A DNA stretch of 48,603 nt from Myxococcota bacterium (GTDB lineage: Bacteria; Myxococcota_A; Polyangia; Palsa-1104; JAEUJZ01), in contig JANWXW010000099.1 of the NCBI GenBank assembly GCA_025057315.1, forward strand, positions 1-48,603, given 5' to 3'. The notes under the pieces are model-generated. The model was not told where the DNA came from and did no database searches. It saw only the letters and a list, made by a program, of their open reading frames with translations. Every line of letters starts with the position of its first letter. The first letter of the stretch is position 1. This document shows, one piece after another, positions 7,644 through 16,407 of this stretch. The translations under genes were made by a program, and so were the position numbers.

Positions 7644-9047
7644 TTACACCACGGCGGCACCAACCAAGGCGGCGCGTGAGCGCATGGCCGCCTCGCGCCA
7701 CATCCCTCGCTCCAGCCGGTGCCAGAGCACGATGGCCCCGATGATGATCTCCGCGCTCAGGCCGATCCAGCCGCCGAGTGCCCCCAGCTGCAGCCGGTAG
7801 CCCAGGAGCCAAGTCAGGGGCGGCGTGAGGAGCCACGAGCAGACCACGCCCACCACGGCCGCGTAGCGCACATCGCCCGTGCCGCGCAGCGCACCCCGTG
7901 CAACCATGTTTGCTCCATCGAACACCTGGAAGACCGCCGCCACGTACAGCAGGCGCACGGCCACCGTGGCCACACCCGCAGCAGGCCGAAAGGCCGCGAC
8001 GATCCACGGCGCGAACAGCGCAAACCCCAGCGTGCACGCCAGCGTATAGACCAGGGAGCCAGCCAGGGCATGTCGTGCCACCCGGCGCACGAGTCCGTCC
8101 CGGTCCGCCCCCACCGCCTGCCCGACCAGCACAGAGGCCCCCTCAGACATCGCATAAGCGGGCAAGAAGGAGACGTGGATGACCTGCAAGGCGATCTGAT
8201 GGGCTGCCATCTCCGCCTCGCTCAGAGCGGCGATGAGGGCAGCCAGCAGGGTGAAGGCGCCGATCTCTAGCAGGAACTGCACGCCCGTTGGCAAGCCAAC
8301 CTTCCAGAGGGCCCGCAGATGCTCAGCATGGACCCGGCCGCTGCGCGGTATGCCTCGGAGGTGACCCAAAAGGGCGGCCTCAACGCCCTGGGAGATGACA
8401 GCAGCCCATGCCGCCCCGGCCACGCCCCAGCCTAGCCTAAGAAGGAAAAAGCAGGCGAGGGCCGCATTAAGCAGGTTTGCTGCCAGGGTGGCGATCAGGG
8501 GCGATCGGGCGTCGCCCTGTCCATAGCAAGCCTCGCGAAGGGCGACGTAGGTCAGCGCCAGCGGTGCGGCCAAAGACCGAATGCGAAGGTACACCGCCCC
8601 GCTCTGCCCGGAGGCTGGGGTGGCAGCGATGAGCTTCAGCCCCTCGGCAGCTGCCCCTCCGATGAGGGCCATGACCAGCCCCATGCCCAAGCCCACCATC
8701 AGCCCGGCGCGCAGATGGGCACTGCATTCCGCGGTGCGGCCGGCGCCCACCGACTGCGAGATGAGGACTTTGGTCGCGCGCAGCAGACCCATAGGAAAGC
8801 ACAGCAGCGCAAAGGAGACTGTGCCCGCCAGCCCCACCCCCGCCAGCTCGGCAGCCCCCAGCCGGGACACCAGCAGCGTGTCCACCACCGTCATCAAGCT
8901 ATAGGACAGCATCGACAGCGCAATGGGCCATGAGAGCCGCAGCAGCTCCCCAACGGGCCGCTCGGCCCAGCGCAACGCATCGGTGGAAGCAGAGGGAGGA
9001 GGGGTGTCTCGCATGGGTGCTGCAGCGGGACCGCCGGAGCGGCCCAT
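7644..9047 (-). CDS. MATE-family multidrug/cation efflux transporter
   Basis: This 467-residue integral membrane protein has about twelve hydrophobic segments in two homologous halves, the usual MATE size. The first helices carry the family's typical sequence LLRLSWPIALSMLSYSLMTVVDTLLVSRLGAAELAGVGLAG. Near the start of the second half, MAAHQIALQVIHVSFLPAYAMSEGASVLVGQAVGA matches the conserved A-x-x-I-x-x-x-x-x-x-x-P-x-G/E-x-x-x-A-x-x-x-L-V-G-x-x-x-G region. It exchanges H+ or Na+ for organic cations or drugs across the inner membrane. Start choice is open: the first ATG gives a Gly/Ala/Pro-rich extension, and a second ATG at 9014 is equally good. Neither has a Shine-Dalgarno sequence. Confidence 0.9.
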   Translation of the reverse strand: MGRSGGPAAAPMRDTPPPSASTDALRWAERPVGELLRLSWPIALSMLSYSLMTVVDTLLVSRLGAAELAGVGLAGTVSFALLCFPMGLLRATKVLISQSVGAGRTAECSAHLRAGLMVGLGMGLVMALIGGAAAEGLKLIAATPASGQSGAVYLRIRSLAAPLALTYVALREACYGQGDARSPLIATLAANLLNAALACFFLLRLGWGVAGAAWAAVISQGVEAALLGHLRGIPRSGRVHAEHLRALWKVGLPTGVQFLLEIGAFTLLAALIAALSEAEMAAHQIALQVIHVSFLPAYAMSEGASVLVGQAVGADRDGLVRRVARHALAGSLVYTLACTLGFALFAPWIVAAFRPAAGVATVAVRLLYVAAVFQVFDGANMVARGALRGTGDVRYAAVVGVVCSWLLTPPLTWLLGYRLQLGALGGWIGLSAEIIIGAIVLWHRLERGMWREAAMRSRAALVGAAVV

Positions 9048-9148
9048 CCCAGGCGACCGGGTGCGTGTCGATCATACATACGGCCTGCCGCGCGCTTTCT
9101 GCCCGCGGGGGCCGCGGGGAGGGCGCAGCGCGACCGTGGCCAATGCCC

Positions 9149-9994
9149 TCAGGCGCGGCCGAAGCGGTCCAGGACGCGGAGCAGCTCGCGGTGAAACTGT
9201 TCGGGATGTTCTCGATGCATGAAGTGGCCTCCGGGGAGTCGGATCACCTCGTAGGGGCCGCTGAAGCGGGTGCGCGCCTGGTAGAAGGCCTCGGATCCTA
9301 CCGCGCCGTCCGTCTCTCCAGCGAACGCCACCGTCGGGACGGCGATGCGGCCGCGGTGCGAGCAGGGCAGCCCCTTGCGCAGCAGGTCCCGGTAGTAGCC
9401 CACCGCTGCCTCCAGGCACCCGGGCTGGCGAAAGGCGGCCTTGACCGCCTCGGTTTCACCGGGTGGCACCTGCCAGGCCGGCGACCAGCGCCGCACCAGC
9501 TCGTCGATGTAGGCAAACTCGTTGCGGCGGGCTCGGCGTGCACCACCGGGCAGCCCCAGGTAGAAAAAATGGCGCACAGCCCACAGCAGTCGCAGCGTGG
9601 GCCGGACACCCGCTGGGTGCGGAACGGCCAACGTCACCAGCAGGCGCAGGCGCTCCGGTCCCAGGGTAGCCGCCGAGTAGGCCGCGCTCGCACCCCAGTC
9701 ATGGCCGACCACGATGGCCTGTTCCGCGCCGAGTGCCGGAATGAGGGCAAGCAGGTCGCGCCCGAGCGTGTCCGAATCGTACCGTCCGTCGGAGGGGATG
9801 GCCGTGGGATGGTAACCGCGCTGAAAATAGGCCACGGCGCGAAAGCCAGCCTGGGCCAGGGCCGACATCGTCTGGCGCCAGCTGTACGCGGTGTCGGGAA
9901 AGCCATGCACCAGCAGCACGAGTGGCCCCTGGCCCTGCTCCAGGTAGGCAATGCGCAGCCCGTTGGCCTCGACCGTGCGGGTCTCCTCGGACAT
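9149..9994 (-). CDS. Alpha/beta-hydrolase, epoxide hydrolase-like
   Basis: This 281-residue cytoplasmic hydrolase has the oxyanion-hole motif HGFPD (30-34) and the nucleophile elbow GHDWG with Asp99. An Asp nucleophile in this position marks the epoxide hydrolase/haloalkane dehalogenase branch rather than Ser esterases. The acid is probably Asp229 (GETDG) and the base His257 (GGHFMH). The cap region (about 130-200) carries several Tyr residues that could polarise an epoxide, which favours epoxide hydrolase. I choose ATG 9994 because the upstream frame (to 10261) overlaps the preceding gene. That gene ends only 8 bp upstream, so the two probably share a transcript, although no functional link is obvious. 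Confidence 0.85.
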   Translation of the reverse strand: MSEETRTVEANGLRIAYLEQGQGPLVLLVHGFPDTAYSWRQTMSALAQAGFRAVAYFQRGYHPTAIPSDGRYDSDTLGRDLLALIPALGAEQAIVVGHDWGASAAYSAATLGPERLRLLVTLAVPHPAGVRPTLRLLWAVRHFFYLGLPGGARRARRNEFAYIDELVRRWSPAWQVPPGETEAVKAAFRQPGCLEAAVGYYRDLLRKGLPCSHRGRIAVPTVAFAGETDGAVGSEAFYQARTRFSGPYEVIRLPGGHFMHREHPEQFHRELLRVLDRFGRA

Positions 9995-10002
9995 GCCACG
10001 GG

Positions 10003-10836
10003 CTAGGAGCAGGGGCCACCGGCCGGCCGGCAGGTGCGCGGCCCGCCGCAGTCGACACATACCAGGCCCATCATGCAGTCCGCATCGGGACCCTCGGAGT
10101 TCATGGTGGTGCAGCGCTGACCCTCGGTGCCGAGCAGGCACACCCCCGAGAAGCTGTTGCACTGGTTCTGGCACTCCCTGTTGCGCGTGCAGGGCGCGCC
10201 ATCTGGCTGGGGATTTATGCACTTGTAGGTGACAAAGCTGCACACCGTACCGCCCTTGCAATCGGCATCGGCAAAGCAGTCATCACCCACGGCGCCGCTG
10301 GAGCAAATGCCAGCATCGTTGCAGTTGTTGCTCAGGCAGTCGTCGTCGAAGTCGCAGAAATAGCCATCTGGCCCGGGCCCGCAGTAGCTCTTGGTCGGCA
10401 GGCAGCGCAGCGGCCCCATCATGTCGGAGCCACAGTCGGCATCGAACAGGCAAAACTCGCCGCGAGCCCGAAGGCTCTGGCAGGTGCGCCCGTTGCAACG
10501 CAGGCCCATGGCACAATCCATGTCGCTGCTGCAGGCACAGCCCACCGGTCGCTGGGCCACAGATAGACAGTCCAGGCACGCCCCGACCATGGCACCGGCC
10601 GGGACATCGCAGATAATAAGTCGGGTGTCCTCGTCAAATCCGAAGCACTGGGGGTTGTCCGTGCAGGCGCAGCCGAGGTCGCCGCCGCCATTGCCCGGCA
10701 AGCACATGTGCAGGGCCTGACCGGCCCCTTCCTCGCCGGGTGCAGGCGAGCAGCCGCCGAGGTAGAGCAATACCAGAACCCCTCTCACCCATGGAGGAAA
10801 AAGACGAGCCATCCAGGGGAGACACGCGCTCGACAT
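10003..10836 (-). CDS. Cys-rich secreted lipoprotein with D-x-D-C repeats
   Basis: ATG 10836 is preceded by GGAGG at ideal spacing and opens a lipoprotein signal (LLYLGGC, lipid Cys29), so it is preferred over longer frames. The 277-residue product is almost entirely made of repeated Cys modules of the type C-x-x-D-x-D-C followed by G-x-x-C: CACSSDMDCAMGLRC, CLFDADCGSDMMGPLRC, CDFDDDCLSNNC, CFADADCKGGTVC and NRECQNQC. Such repeats are common in surface proteins of Myxococcota and are presumably cross-linked by disulfides outside the inner membrane. No enzymatic domain is present. It is divergent from the POT transporter gene. Confidence 0.82.
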   Translation of the reverse strand: MSSACLPWMARLFPPWVRGVLVLLYLGGCSPAPGEEGAGQALHMCLPGNGGGDLGCACTDNPQCFGFDEDTRLIICDVPAGAMVGACLDCLSVAQRPVGCACSSDMDCAMGLRCNGRTCQSLRARGEFCLFDADCGSDMMGPLRCLPTKSYCGPGPDGYFCDFDDDCLSNNCNDAGICSSGAVGDDCFADADCKGGTVCSFVTYKCINPQPDGAPCTRNRECQNQCNSFSGVCLLGTEGQRCTTMNSEGPDADCMMGLVCVDCGGPRTCRPAGGPCS

Positions 10837-10999
10837 TGTGGCCTCCTTTGCTCCACTCGGGGCCCGACCGGCGGCCGGGCAAAGCTCAGGATAGCGCCAC
10901 GACCGCTTGGCAGCAAGCACCCTGACCAGGGGGCGCAAGGCGGGCCAAGGCGGGGAAGCCAGTCAGCCGTGGTGCACAGAGGTGCTATGGTGCCCAACC

Positions 11000-12361
11000 A
11001 TGACTGCCGCCACATGGCGCTTCCCCGCAGCCTTCTGGATTGCGAACCTCATTGAGCTGCTCGAACGGGCAGCCTACTATGGTACGTTTATTGCCCTGTC
11101 GTTGTACCTGACCAGCGTCGTCGGTTTCACCGACGTGGGCGCCGGGTACGTAGCAGGGCTGTTTGCTGCTGGGCTGTACCTGCTGCCGTTCTTCTCCGGG
11201 GCGGCCGCGGACCGCATGGGTTTCCGTCGCGCACTCCTGCTGGCCTTTGCCTTGCTCGGGCTAGGCTATGCTGGCTTGGGCGTGTTGCCACGCAAGGGTC
11301 CGGTGGTGGTGTCGCTGCTGCTGATTATGCTGGGCGGCGCGTTCGTCAAGCCGGTCATCACGGGCACCGTCGCGCGCAGCTCCAATGAGCGGAGCCGCGC
11401 GCGGGCCTACAGTCTGTTTTACATGATGGTCAATATCGGTTCGTTCCTGGGCAAGGCCCTGGCCCGTCCCGTGCGCGTCCGTCTAGGGCTGGACTATATC
11501 CCCCTGTACTCCTCGGCAGCGGCGCTGCTGGCCTTGGTCCTGGTGCTCCTGTGCTACTTTCCTCGCGAGGTGGCCGTAGCGGAGCAACGCAAGAGCGTAC
11601 GGGCCGTTGTGGGCGACATCCAGACCGTGCTGCGCGATAGGCGGTTTTTGAGCCTCATCCTTCTGACGGCCGCCTTCTGGGCCATCCAGGGGCAGCTGTA
11701 TGCCTCCATGCCCAAGTACGTGCTCCGTCTGGTCGGCGAGCATGCCAGCCCGGAATGGTACGCCAACATCAACCCGCTGACGGTGGTGGTGCTGGTCGTG
11801 CCCATCACCCACCTGGCGCGCAGGTTCGCGCCCATCGCCTCCATCGCGGTCTCGCTGGCGCTCATCCCGCTGTCTGCCCTAACCGTCGCGGTGCTACCGG
11901 GGATGCTGGGCGGGCCAGTGCGCCTGGCTGGCATCACGCTGCACCAGGTGGCCTTCGCCATGATGGTTGGCATCGCGCTGCAGGGGCTGGCCGAGTGCTT
12001 CCTTAGCCCGCGTTATTACGAGTTCGCCTCGCAGAAGGCGCCGCCGGGACAGGAGGGGCTGTACCTGGGTTACGCGCAGCTGAACTCGTTCTTCGCCTGG
12101 CTGCTTGGGTTCATCCTGTCGGGCTATCTGCTCGATGCCTTTTGTCCTGATCCACGAACGCTGTCCGAAGCGGAGCGCGCTGCACACGCTCTGGCGCTTG
12201 CGGGTCGGGGGCCCATGCCTGCAGCCTACGCCCATGCTTCCTACATCTGGCTGACCTTTGCTGCAATGGGCGCAGTGGCCTTCGTGCTCCTGCTGCTGTT
12301 TCAGGCAAGCTCCCGGCCCAGAGGGAGAGACGGTACACCCATAGACCCAAAGGGGGCATAA
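11000..12361 (+). CDS. POT/PTR-family proton-dependent oligopeptide transporter (MFS)
   Basis: This 453-residue inner-membrane transporter takes up di- and tripeptides (or related solutes) with protons. The diagnostic POT signature is intact in the first helix, E19-L-L-E22-R23-A-A-Y26-Y27 (ExxERxxYY), where the acidic and Arg residues couple protons. The next conserved segment, SLFYMMVNIGSFLG, matches the family's Y-x-x-x-N-x-G-S block. The last helices contain FAWLLGFILSGYLLDAFCPD. The length is near the family minimum. ATG 11000 is preferred because the frame upstream is not hydrophobic. Nine bases separate its stop from the DUF1028 gene, so they probably form a two-gene operon. Confidence 0.87.
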   Translation: MTAATWRFPAAFWIANLIELLERAAYYGTFIALSLYLTSVVGFTDVGAGYVAGLFAAGLYLLPFFSGAAADRMGFRRALLLAFALLGLGYAGLGVLPRKGPVVVSLLLIMLGGAFVKPVITGTVARSSNERSRARAYSLFYMMVNIGSFLGKALARPVRVRLGLDYIPLYSSAAALLALVLVLLCYFPREVAVAEQRKSVRAVVGDIQTVLRDRRFLSLILLTAAFWAIQGQLYASMPKYVLRLVGEHASPEWYANINPLTVVVLVVPITHLARRFAPIASIAVSLALIPLSALTVAVLPGMLGGPVRLAGITLHQVAFAMMVGIALQGLAECFLSPRYYEFASQKAPPGQEGLYLGYAQLNSFFAWLLGFILSGYLLDAFCPDPRTLSEAERAAHALALAGRGPMPAAYAHASYIWLTFAAMGAVAFVLLLLFQASSRPRGRDGTPIDPKGA

Positions 12362-12370
12362 TGTGAAAGC

Positions 12371-13417
12371 ATGCTGGCTCCTGTGCGCGCGTTCTCGCTG
12401 TCGCTTCCTCTTCTCTCTGGTCTTGCCGCAGCAGCTACCCCGACCTCCGAGGCCACAGAGCACGGACCCCATCCGCGGCGTCCGGTGCACACCTTCTCCA
12501 TTGTCGCACGCGACCCGCAAACCGGTGACCTAGGCGTGGCCGTGCAGTCGCACTGGTTCGCTGTCGGCCTGAATGTGCCATGGGCCGAGGCCGGGGTGGG
12601 TGCAGTGGCGACACAATCCTTCACCAACCCGGCCTACGGTCTGTTCGGTATCGACCTGATGCGCTCGGGCAAGAGCGCGCCCGAGACAATGCGCACGCTT
12701 CTTGGGCGCGATCCAGATCGGGAGCTACGGCAGGTCGCGATGGTGGACAGCCAGGGGCGGGTCGCGGCGCACACCGGCACCCGATGCATCCAGGCTGCGG
12801 GCCATATCCAGGGGCCAGGCTATGTCGTCCAGGCGAACCTGATGACCGATGACAAGGTATGGGGTGCCATGGCGCGGGCCTACGAGGCGGCACAGGGCGA
12901 CCTGGCGGAGCGCATGCTGCTGGCGCTGGAGGCGGGCCAGGCAGCTGGCGGAGACCTGCGTGGGCGGCAGAGCGCAGCGCTCCTGGTGGTGTCGGGCAAG
13001 GCCACGGGCCGGCCCTGGATAGACCGAATCTTTGACCTACGCGTGGACGACCACCCCGAGCCTCTGAAAGAGCTGCGGCGTTTGCTGACCCTGCAGCGCG
13101 CTTACCGCCTGATGAGTGAGGGAGATGAGGCACTGGAGCGGCGCGACCACGAGGCGGCCCTACGCAGCTACGCCGCTGCCGAGCAGCTCGCGCCCGACAA
13201 CCTTGAGATGGTGTTCTGGCACGCCGTGGCGCTGGTCAACATGGGACGAACCGCCGATGCCGTGCCGCTGTTCCGCCGGACGTTCGCCGGGGCCCCAGGC
13301 TGGCGCACGCTGGTGCGCCGCTTGCCACGAGCGGGACTGCTGCCTGACGATCCGGCGGTGATGGAGCAGATCATCTCGCCGGCGGCGGCGCCGCCCCCTC
13401 GGCCGCCGAAGAGGTAG
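12371..13417 (+). CDS. Exported DUF1028 protein with C-terminal TPR-like repeat
   Basis: This 348-residue protein has a signal peptide (SLPLLSGLAAAA, cleavage near residue 22). Residues 38-250 form a DUF1028 domain, recognisable from HTFSIVARDPQTGDLGVAVQ, the following F-A-V-G and P-W-A-x-A-G-V-G-A-V-A-T-Q blocks, and GTRCIQAAGHIQGPGYVVQANLM. DUF1028 proteins belong to the Ntn-hydrolase-like fold, and their reaction is not established. The C-terminal 100 residues (EALERRDHEAALRSYAAAEQLAPDN) look like tetratricopeptide repeats. It lies 9 bp after the POT transporter, which suggests a role in peptide or amide use; this is inference. Its last 47 bp overlap the convergent SPFH gene. Confidence 0.82.
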   Translation: MLAPVRAFSLSLPLLSGLAAAATPTSEATEHGPHPRRPVHTFSIVARDPQTGDLGVAVQSHWFAVGLNVPWAEAGVGAVATQSFTNPAYGLFGIDLMRSGKSAPETMRTLLGRDPDRELRQVAMVDSQGRVAAHTGTRCIQAAGHIQGPGYVVQANLMTDDKVWGAMARAYEAAQGDLAERMLLALEAGQAAGGDLRGRQSAALLVVSGKATGRPWIDRIFDLRVDDHPEPLKELRRLLTLQRAYRLMSEGDEALERRDHEAALRSYAAAEQLAPDNLEMVFWHAVALVNMGRTADAVPLFRRTFAGAPGWRTLVRRLPRAGLLPDDPAVMEQIISPAAAPPPRPPKR

Positions 13418-14690
13418 ACGAGGCCAGCTGAGCTGGGTCCAAGCCCAGCCCACGCAGCAGCGACAGCAGGTGCGCGATGCCCGCCGCCACCTGACCCATG
13501 AGTCCGTCTCCCCCCGTGCCGATGTGCGTGTAGTGCACGGTGCCGTAGCTGTGTGAAAATGCAGCGGCGACCTGCGGCAGACCGTGATTGACCAGATCGC
13601 GCAGCGCTCGGATCTGGCCCAGCTGCAGCTCGATCTCGGCCATGCGCTGCTGCTGTGCAGCCTCGGCCTCCCCCTCGAGGCGTCGCACCTCCAGCTCGCG
13701 CCGCCTCAGCTCTAGCTCGACCTGCGCCCGGCGCTCCCGCACCTCGGCCTCCGTGGCGATCTGAAACAGCTGCAGCACCCGCTCCTGCTCCTTGAGGCGC
13801 AAGGCGAGCCGGTGCTGCTCCTCGGCCCGCTGAGCCTCGTAGCTCAGCGCGGCCACCTCCGCCTGCGCCTGCGCCCGCCGCTGGGCCTCATGGTCCTTGA
13901 TCTCTTGCAGCCTGCGCGCCTGTTCCATCTCAGCGCTGCGCTGCTGCGCCTCGGCAGCGCACTCGCTCACTCGGCGCTGTCGCTCCAACTCAGCCAGCTC
14001 GGCGCGAGCGGCAATCTCGGCACGAAAGGGCGCCTGCAGGTGGGCAAAGACCTGCTGGCTCTGGATGCGCACATCCTGGATCTCGATGGTGTCGATGACC
14101 ACGCCCCAGCCCTGGTCCGTCGTGTCCTCGGGAGAACCGCGGCCCCCCACCACCGGCGCCACCTCCCGCATCAGGAAAGTAGCGATGGCCTCCTTGCGGC
14201 GGGTCAGGCACTCGTCTAAGGTCAGATTGGCCATCAGCCGCCGGGCCGCACCGATGAACATGTCCCGCAGCGTGTGGTTGAGCTTCTCGCTGGCGGCCTC
14301 GCCATAGGTAAAGTTGAGCACGCGGCTGGCCAGCTCCGGGTCGGCGATGCGGTAGACCGCAAACCCGGTGACGCTGACGCCAACCCGCTCCCGGGTGATC
14401 TGGTCAGCACGGAACTCGACCCGCTGCAGCGTCGTCGGCACGATGGCCACAGCCTCCCAGGGCCACTTGAACACGCGCGCGCCCTGTCCAGAGCGACGGC
14501 GGTCCACCCGTCCCCCGCGGATGCACACCAGGTACTCGCTGGGCTTGGCCACGATGAAGCCCCAGCGCTTGATCTTGTCCGGGTCCTCCAGCGGACGTCC
14601 GCTGCGCCACCCCTCGGTGTACCGCTCGCCGCGGGTGGAACAAGCACTTGATGGGACAACGGGCTGGATCTGGTTCTGCTCGTCGGACAT
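13371..14690 (-). CDS. SPFH/band-7 (flotillin-like) protein with long coiled coil
   Basis: This 439-residue protein has an N-terminal SPFH domain (about 30-220), shown by EYLVCIRGGRV, GQGARVFKWPWEAVAIVP, TLQRVEFRADQITRERVGVSVTG and GVVIDTIEIQDVRI. A charged coiled coil of about 130 residues follows, rich in Glu, Arg and Ala (such as RRRELEVRRLEGEAEAAQQQ). A Gly/Leu-rich C-terminus (GLMGQVAAGIAHLLSLL) and an Ala/Ser/Pro tail close it. SPFH proteins make membrane-associated scaffolds. There is no obvious N-terminal membrane hairpin. ATG 14690 is chosen because upstream codons look non-coding. The 3' end overlaps the convergent DUF1028 gene by 47 bp. Confidence 0.85.
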   Translation of the reverse strand: MSDEQNQIQPVVPSSACSTRGERYTEGWRSGRPLEDPDKIKRWGFIVAKPSEYLVCIRGGRVDRRRSGQGARVFKWPWEAVAIVPTTLQRVEFRADQITRERVGVSVTGFAVYRIADPELASRVLNFTYGEAASEKLNHTLRDMFIGAARRLMANLTLDECLTRRKEAIATFLMREVAPVVGGRGSPEDTTDQGWGVVIDTIEIQDVRIQSQQVFAHLQAPFRAEIAARAELAELERQRRVSECAAEAQQRSAEMEQARRLQEIKDHEAQRRAQAQAEVAALSYEAQRAEEQHRLALRLKEQERVLQLFQIATEAEVRERRAQVELELRRRELEVRRLEGEAEAAQQQRMAEIELQLGQIRALRDLVNHGLPQVAAAFSHSYGTVHYTHIGTGGDGLMGQVAAGIAHLLSLLRGLGLDPAQLASSTSSAAEGAAPPPAR

Positions 14691-14849
14691 GGCTGCCTTG
14701 TGCCTCCTGCTTGCGCAAGCAGCAGAAGCAGGGGGCGTGCCGGAGCTCATCTCGTCGAGACCACCGCATGTTGCTCCAGGACAGTGCGCCCGGCTATGCC
14801 AAGCTGAAGCAGCTGCGCCAAGGTGGCGCAAGAACGGGTGTGGCTCTTG

Positions 14850-16331
14850 CTATCGGCGGCCTCGCTCCAAGCCGACCAGGTCGCGCGCGGCATTGCTCTG
14901 GAGCCGCAGGGCACGCGGGCGCTGGGACGGTGTGGTGATTTGGTGCTCACGGAGGTAGGCGGCGGGCTGCATGAGTCGCTGCGTGCGCAGCAAGACATGG
15001 GTGATTTGCGGCAGGTCGCGCAGGCGAACCTGCGCCATCCAATCGCGCAAACGCTTGCGACCGCTGAGGTTGAGCACCGAGCGACGCCAGGTTTCCGCAT
15101 ACAGCTCAAAGAACCGGCGGGCCCCAAGACGTGGCTCCCACAGCAGGTGGTGCATGTCGTACTTCCACCATGGCTGCCCGGCCAGCTGCGGCGCCATCTG
15201 TTCGTACAGCGCGGTGCCGGGCAGCGGTGTCAGGATGGTGAAGCCAGCGCGCTGGAAGCCGTGCCGCTCGACAAAGTCCCACAGCTCATGGAACTGCGCC
15301 TCCTCCCAGTCCGGGTCAATAACGAAGTTGCCGGTGACGCCATAGCCCAGGGCCCGTGCCACCCGTGCTGCCTCGACGCTGCTGTTGACCTTGTTGTCCT
15401 TTTGCAAACTGGCCAGCCCGGCATCTGAGGCCGCCTCCAGCCCAAAGAAGATGTCAAACAGCTCGGCCACTGGGCGCCAGGCCTCCAGCAGTTGCGGGTG
15501 GCGCGCCACCAGGTCGGTGCGGCTCTGCACCAGCATCCAGCGCTTGCGCACACCCCGGCGCCGCAAAGCATGAGCCAGTTCCAGGCTGCGCGCTGGATGG
15601 TTCCAGAACAGGTCATCGGCGACAAAGACGTGCGGTCCAACGGAGGCCATGTCCTCGACGACGGCACCGATGCTGCGCTCGCGAAAACTGCGATCGTATA
15701 GTTGCCACACGGAGCAAAAGGAGCAGCGGAAGGGGCAGCCGCGCGCGGTCTCTACCAGCCACACCGGTCGGAAGTTCAGACACAGGTAGTGAGGACGGAA
15801 AGGATCTATCAGGTGGCGTGCAGGCAGCGGCACCCGATCCAGGCTGGTGCGCTGGGTCAGCGGTGGGGTGCTCACAAACCCATCGGGTGTACGCAGGCGC
15901 AGGGCTGGCACCGTGGCGAGGTTCTGCCCGCCTTCCAGTGCCGCCACCAGCATCGGCACAACCTCTTCGCCGTCGTCGGTGCAGATGGCGTCTATGGCCG
16001 GTTGCTCCAGGGGTGCGGGAAAGGCCGCTGCGGCGTGCCCACCTACCAGGATGAAGGCCGAAGGGCACAGCCGACGCACCGCCCGCGCCGTCTCCAAGAC
16101 CCGATCATACTCCAGGGCGTGCATGCACGAGATGCCGACCAGCTGGGGACGGGCCCGACGGACGCAGGTGGCCAGCCGTGGGGGGAAGCGCAAGTCCGAT
16201 AAGGCCACCTGGTGTCCCCGCTGCAGCAGCGCCGCCGCGATGTACTCCAGTCCTAGCGGCTCGACGCGAAAGAACGGACCGAGCCCGAACCGTTCGTTGC
16301 CTGGGTCAGGGCGCAAAAGGAGCACGTTCAT
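14850..16331 (-). CDS. B12-binding radical SAM protein, HpnR-like
   Basis: This 493-residue enzyme has an N-terminal cobalamin-binding Rossmann domain (1-140; MNVLLLRPDP, then VEPLGLEYIAAAL and FILVGGHAAAAF). The radical SAM domain carries C199-x3-C203-x2-C206 (RGCPFRCSFCSVW) for the 4Fe-4S cluster. The spacing and wording (EPLGLE, CSFCS-W-x-x-Y-x-R-S-x-R, ADDLFWN, GNFVIDPDW, TPLPGTALYE, then a long alpha-helical tail) resemble the hopanoid C-3 methylase HpnR family more than other class B methylases. The B12 domain lacks a DxHxxG motif. Substrate assignment is tentative, since no squalene-hopene cyclase is nearby. It is separated by 159 bp from the SPFH gene on the same strand. Confidence 0.8.
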   Translation of the reverse strand: MNVLLLRPDPGNERFGLGPFFRVEPLGLEYIAAALLQRGHQVALSDLRFPPRLATCVRRARPQLVGISCMHALEYDRVLETARAVRRLCPSAFILVGGHAAAAFPAPLEQPAIDAICTDDGEEVVPMLVAALEGGQNLATVPALRLRTPDGFVSTPPLTQRTSLDRVPLPARHLIDPFRPHYLCLNFRPVWLVETARGCPFRCSFCSVWQLYDRSFRERSIGAVVEDMASVGPHVFVADDLFWNHPARSLELAHALRRRGVRKRWMLVQSRTDLVARHPQLLEAWRPVAELFDIFFGLEAASDAGLASLQKDNKVNSSVEAARVARALGYGVTGNFVIDPDWEEAQFHELWDFVERHGFQRAGFTILTPLPGTALYEQMAPQLAGQPWWKYDMHHLLWEPRLGARRFFELYAETWRRSVLNLSGRKRLRDWMAQVRLRDLPQITHVLLRTQRLMQPAAYLREHQITTPSQRPRALRLQSNAARDLVGLERGRR

Positions 16332-16407
16332 TCAAACGTCATGGTAACAGAAACCACCGGAGTACAGTGGTTGAGTCGGAGAGGGGGCTCGGCTACGATG
16401 ATGCGGC

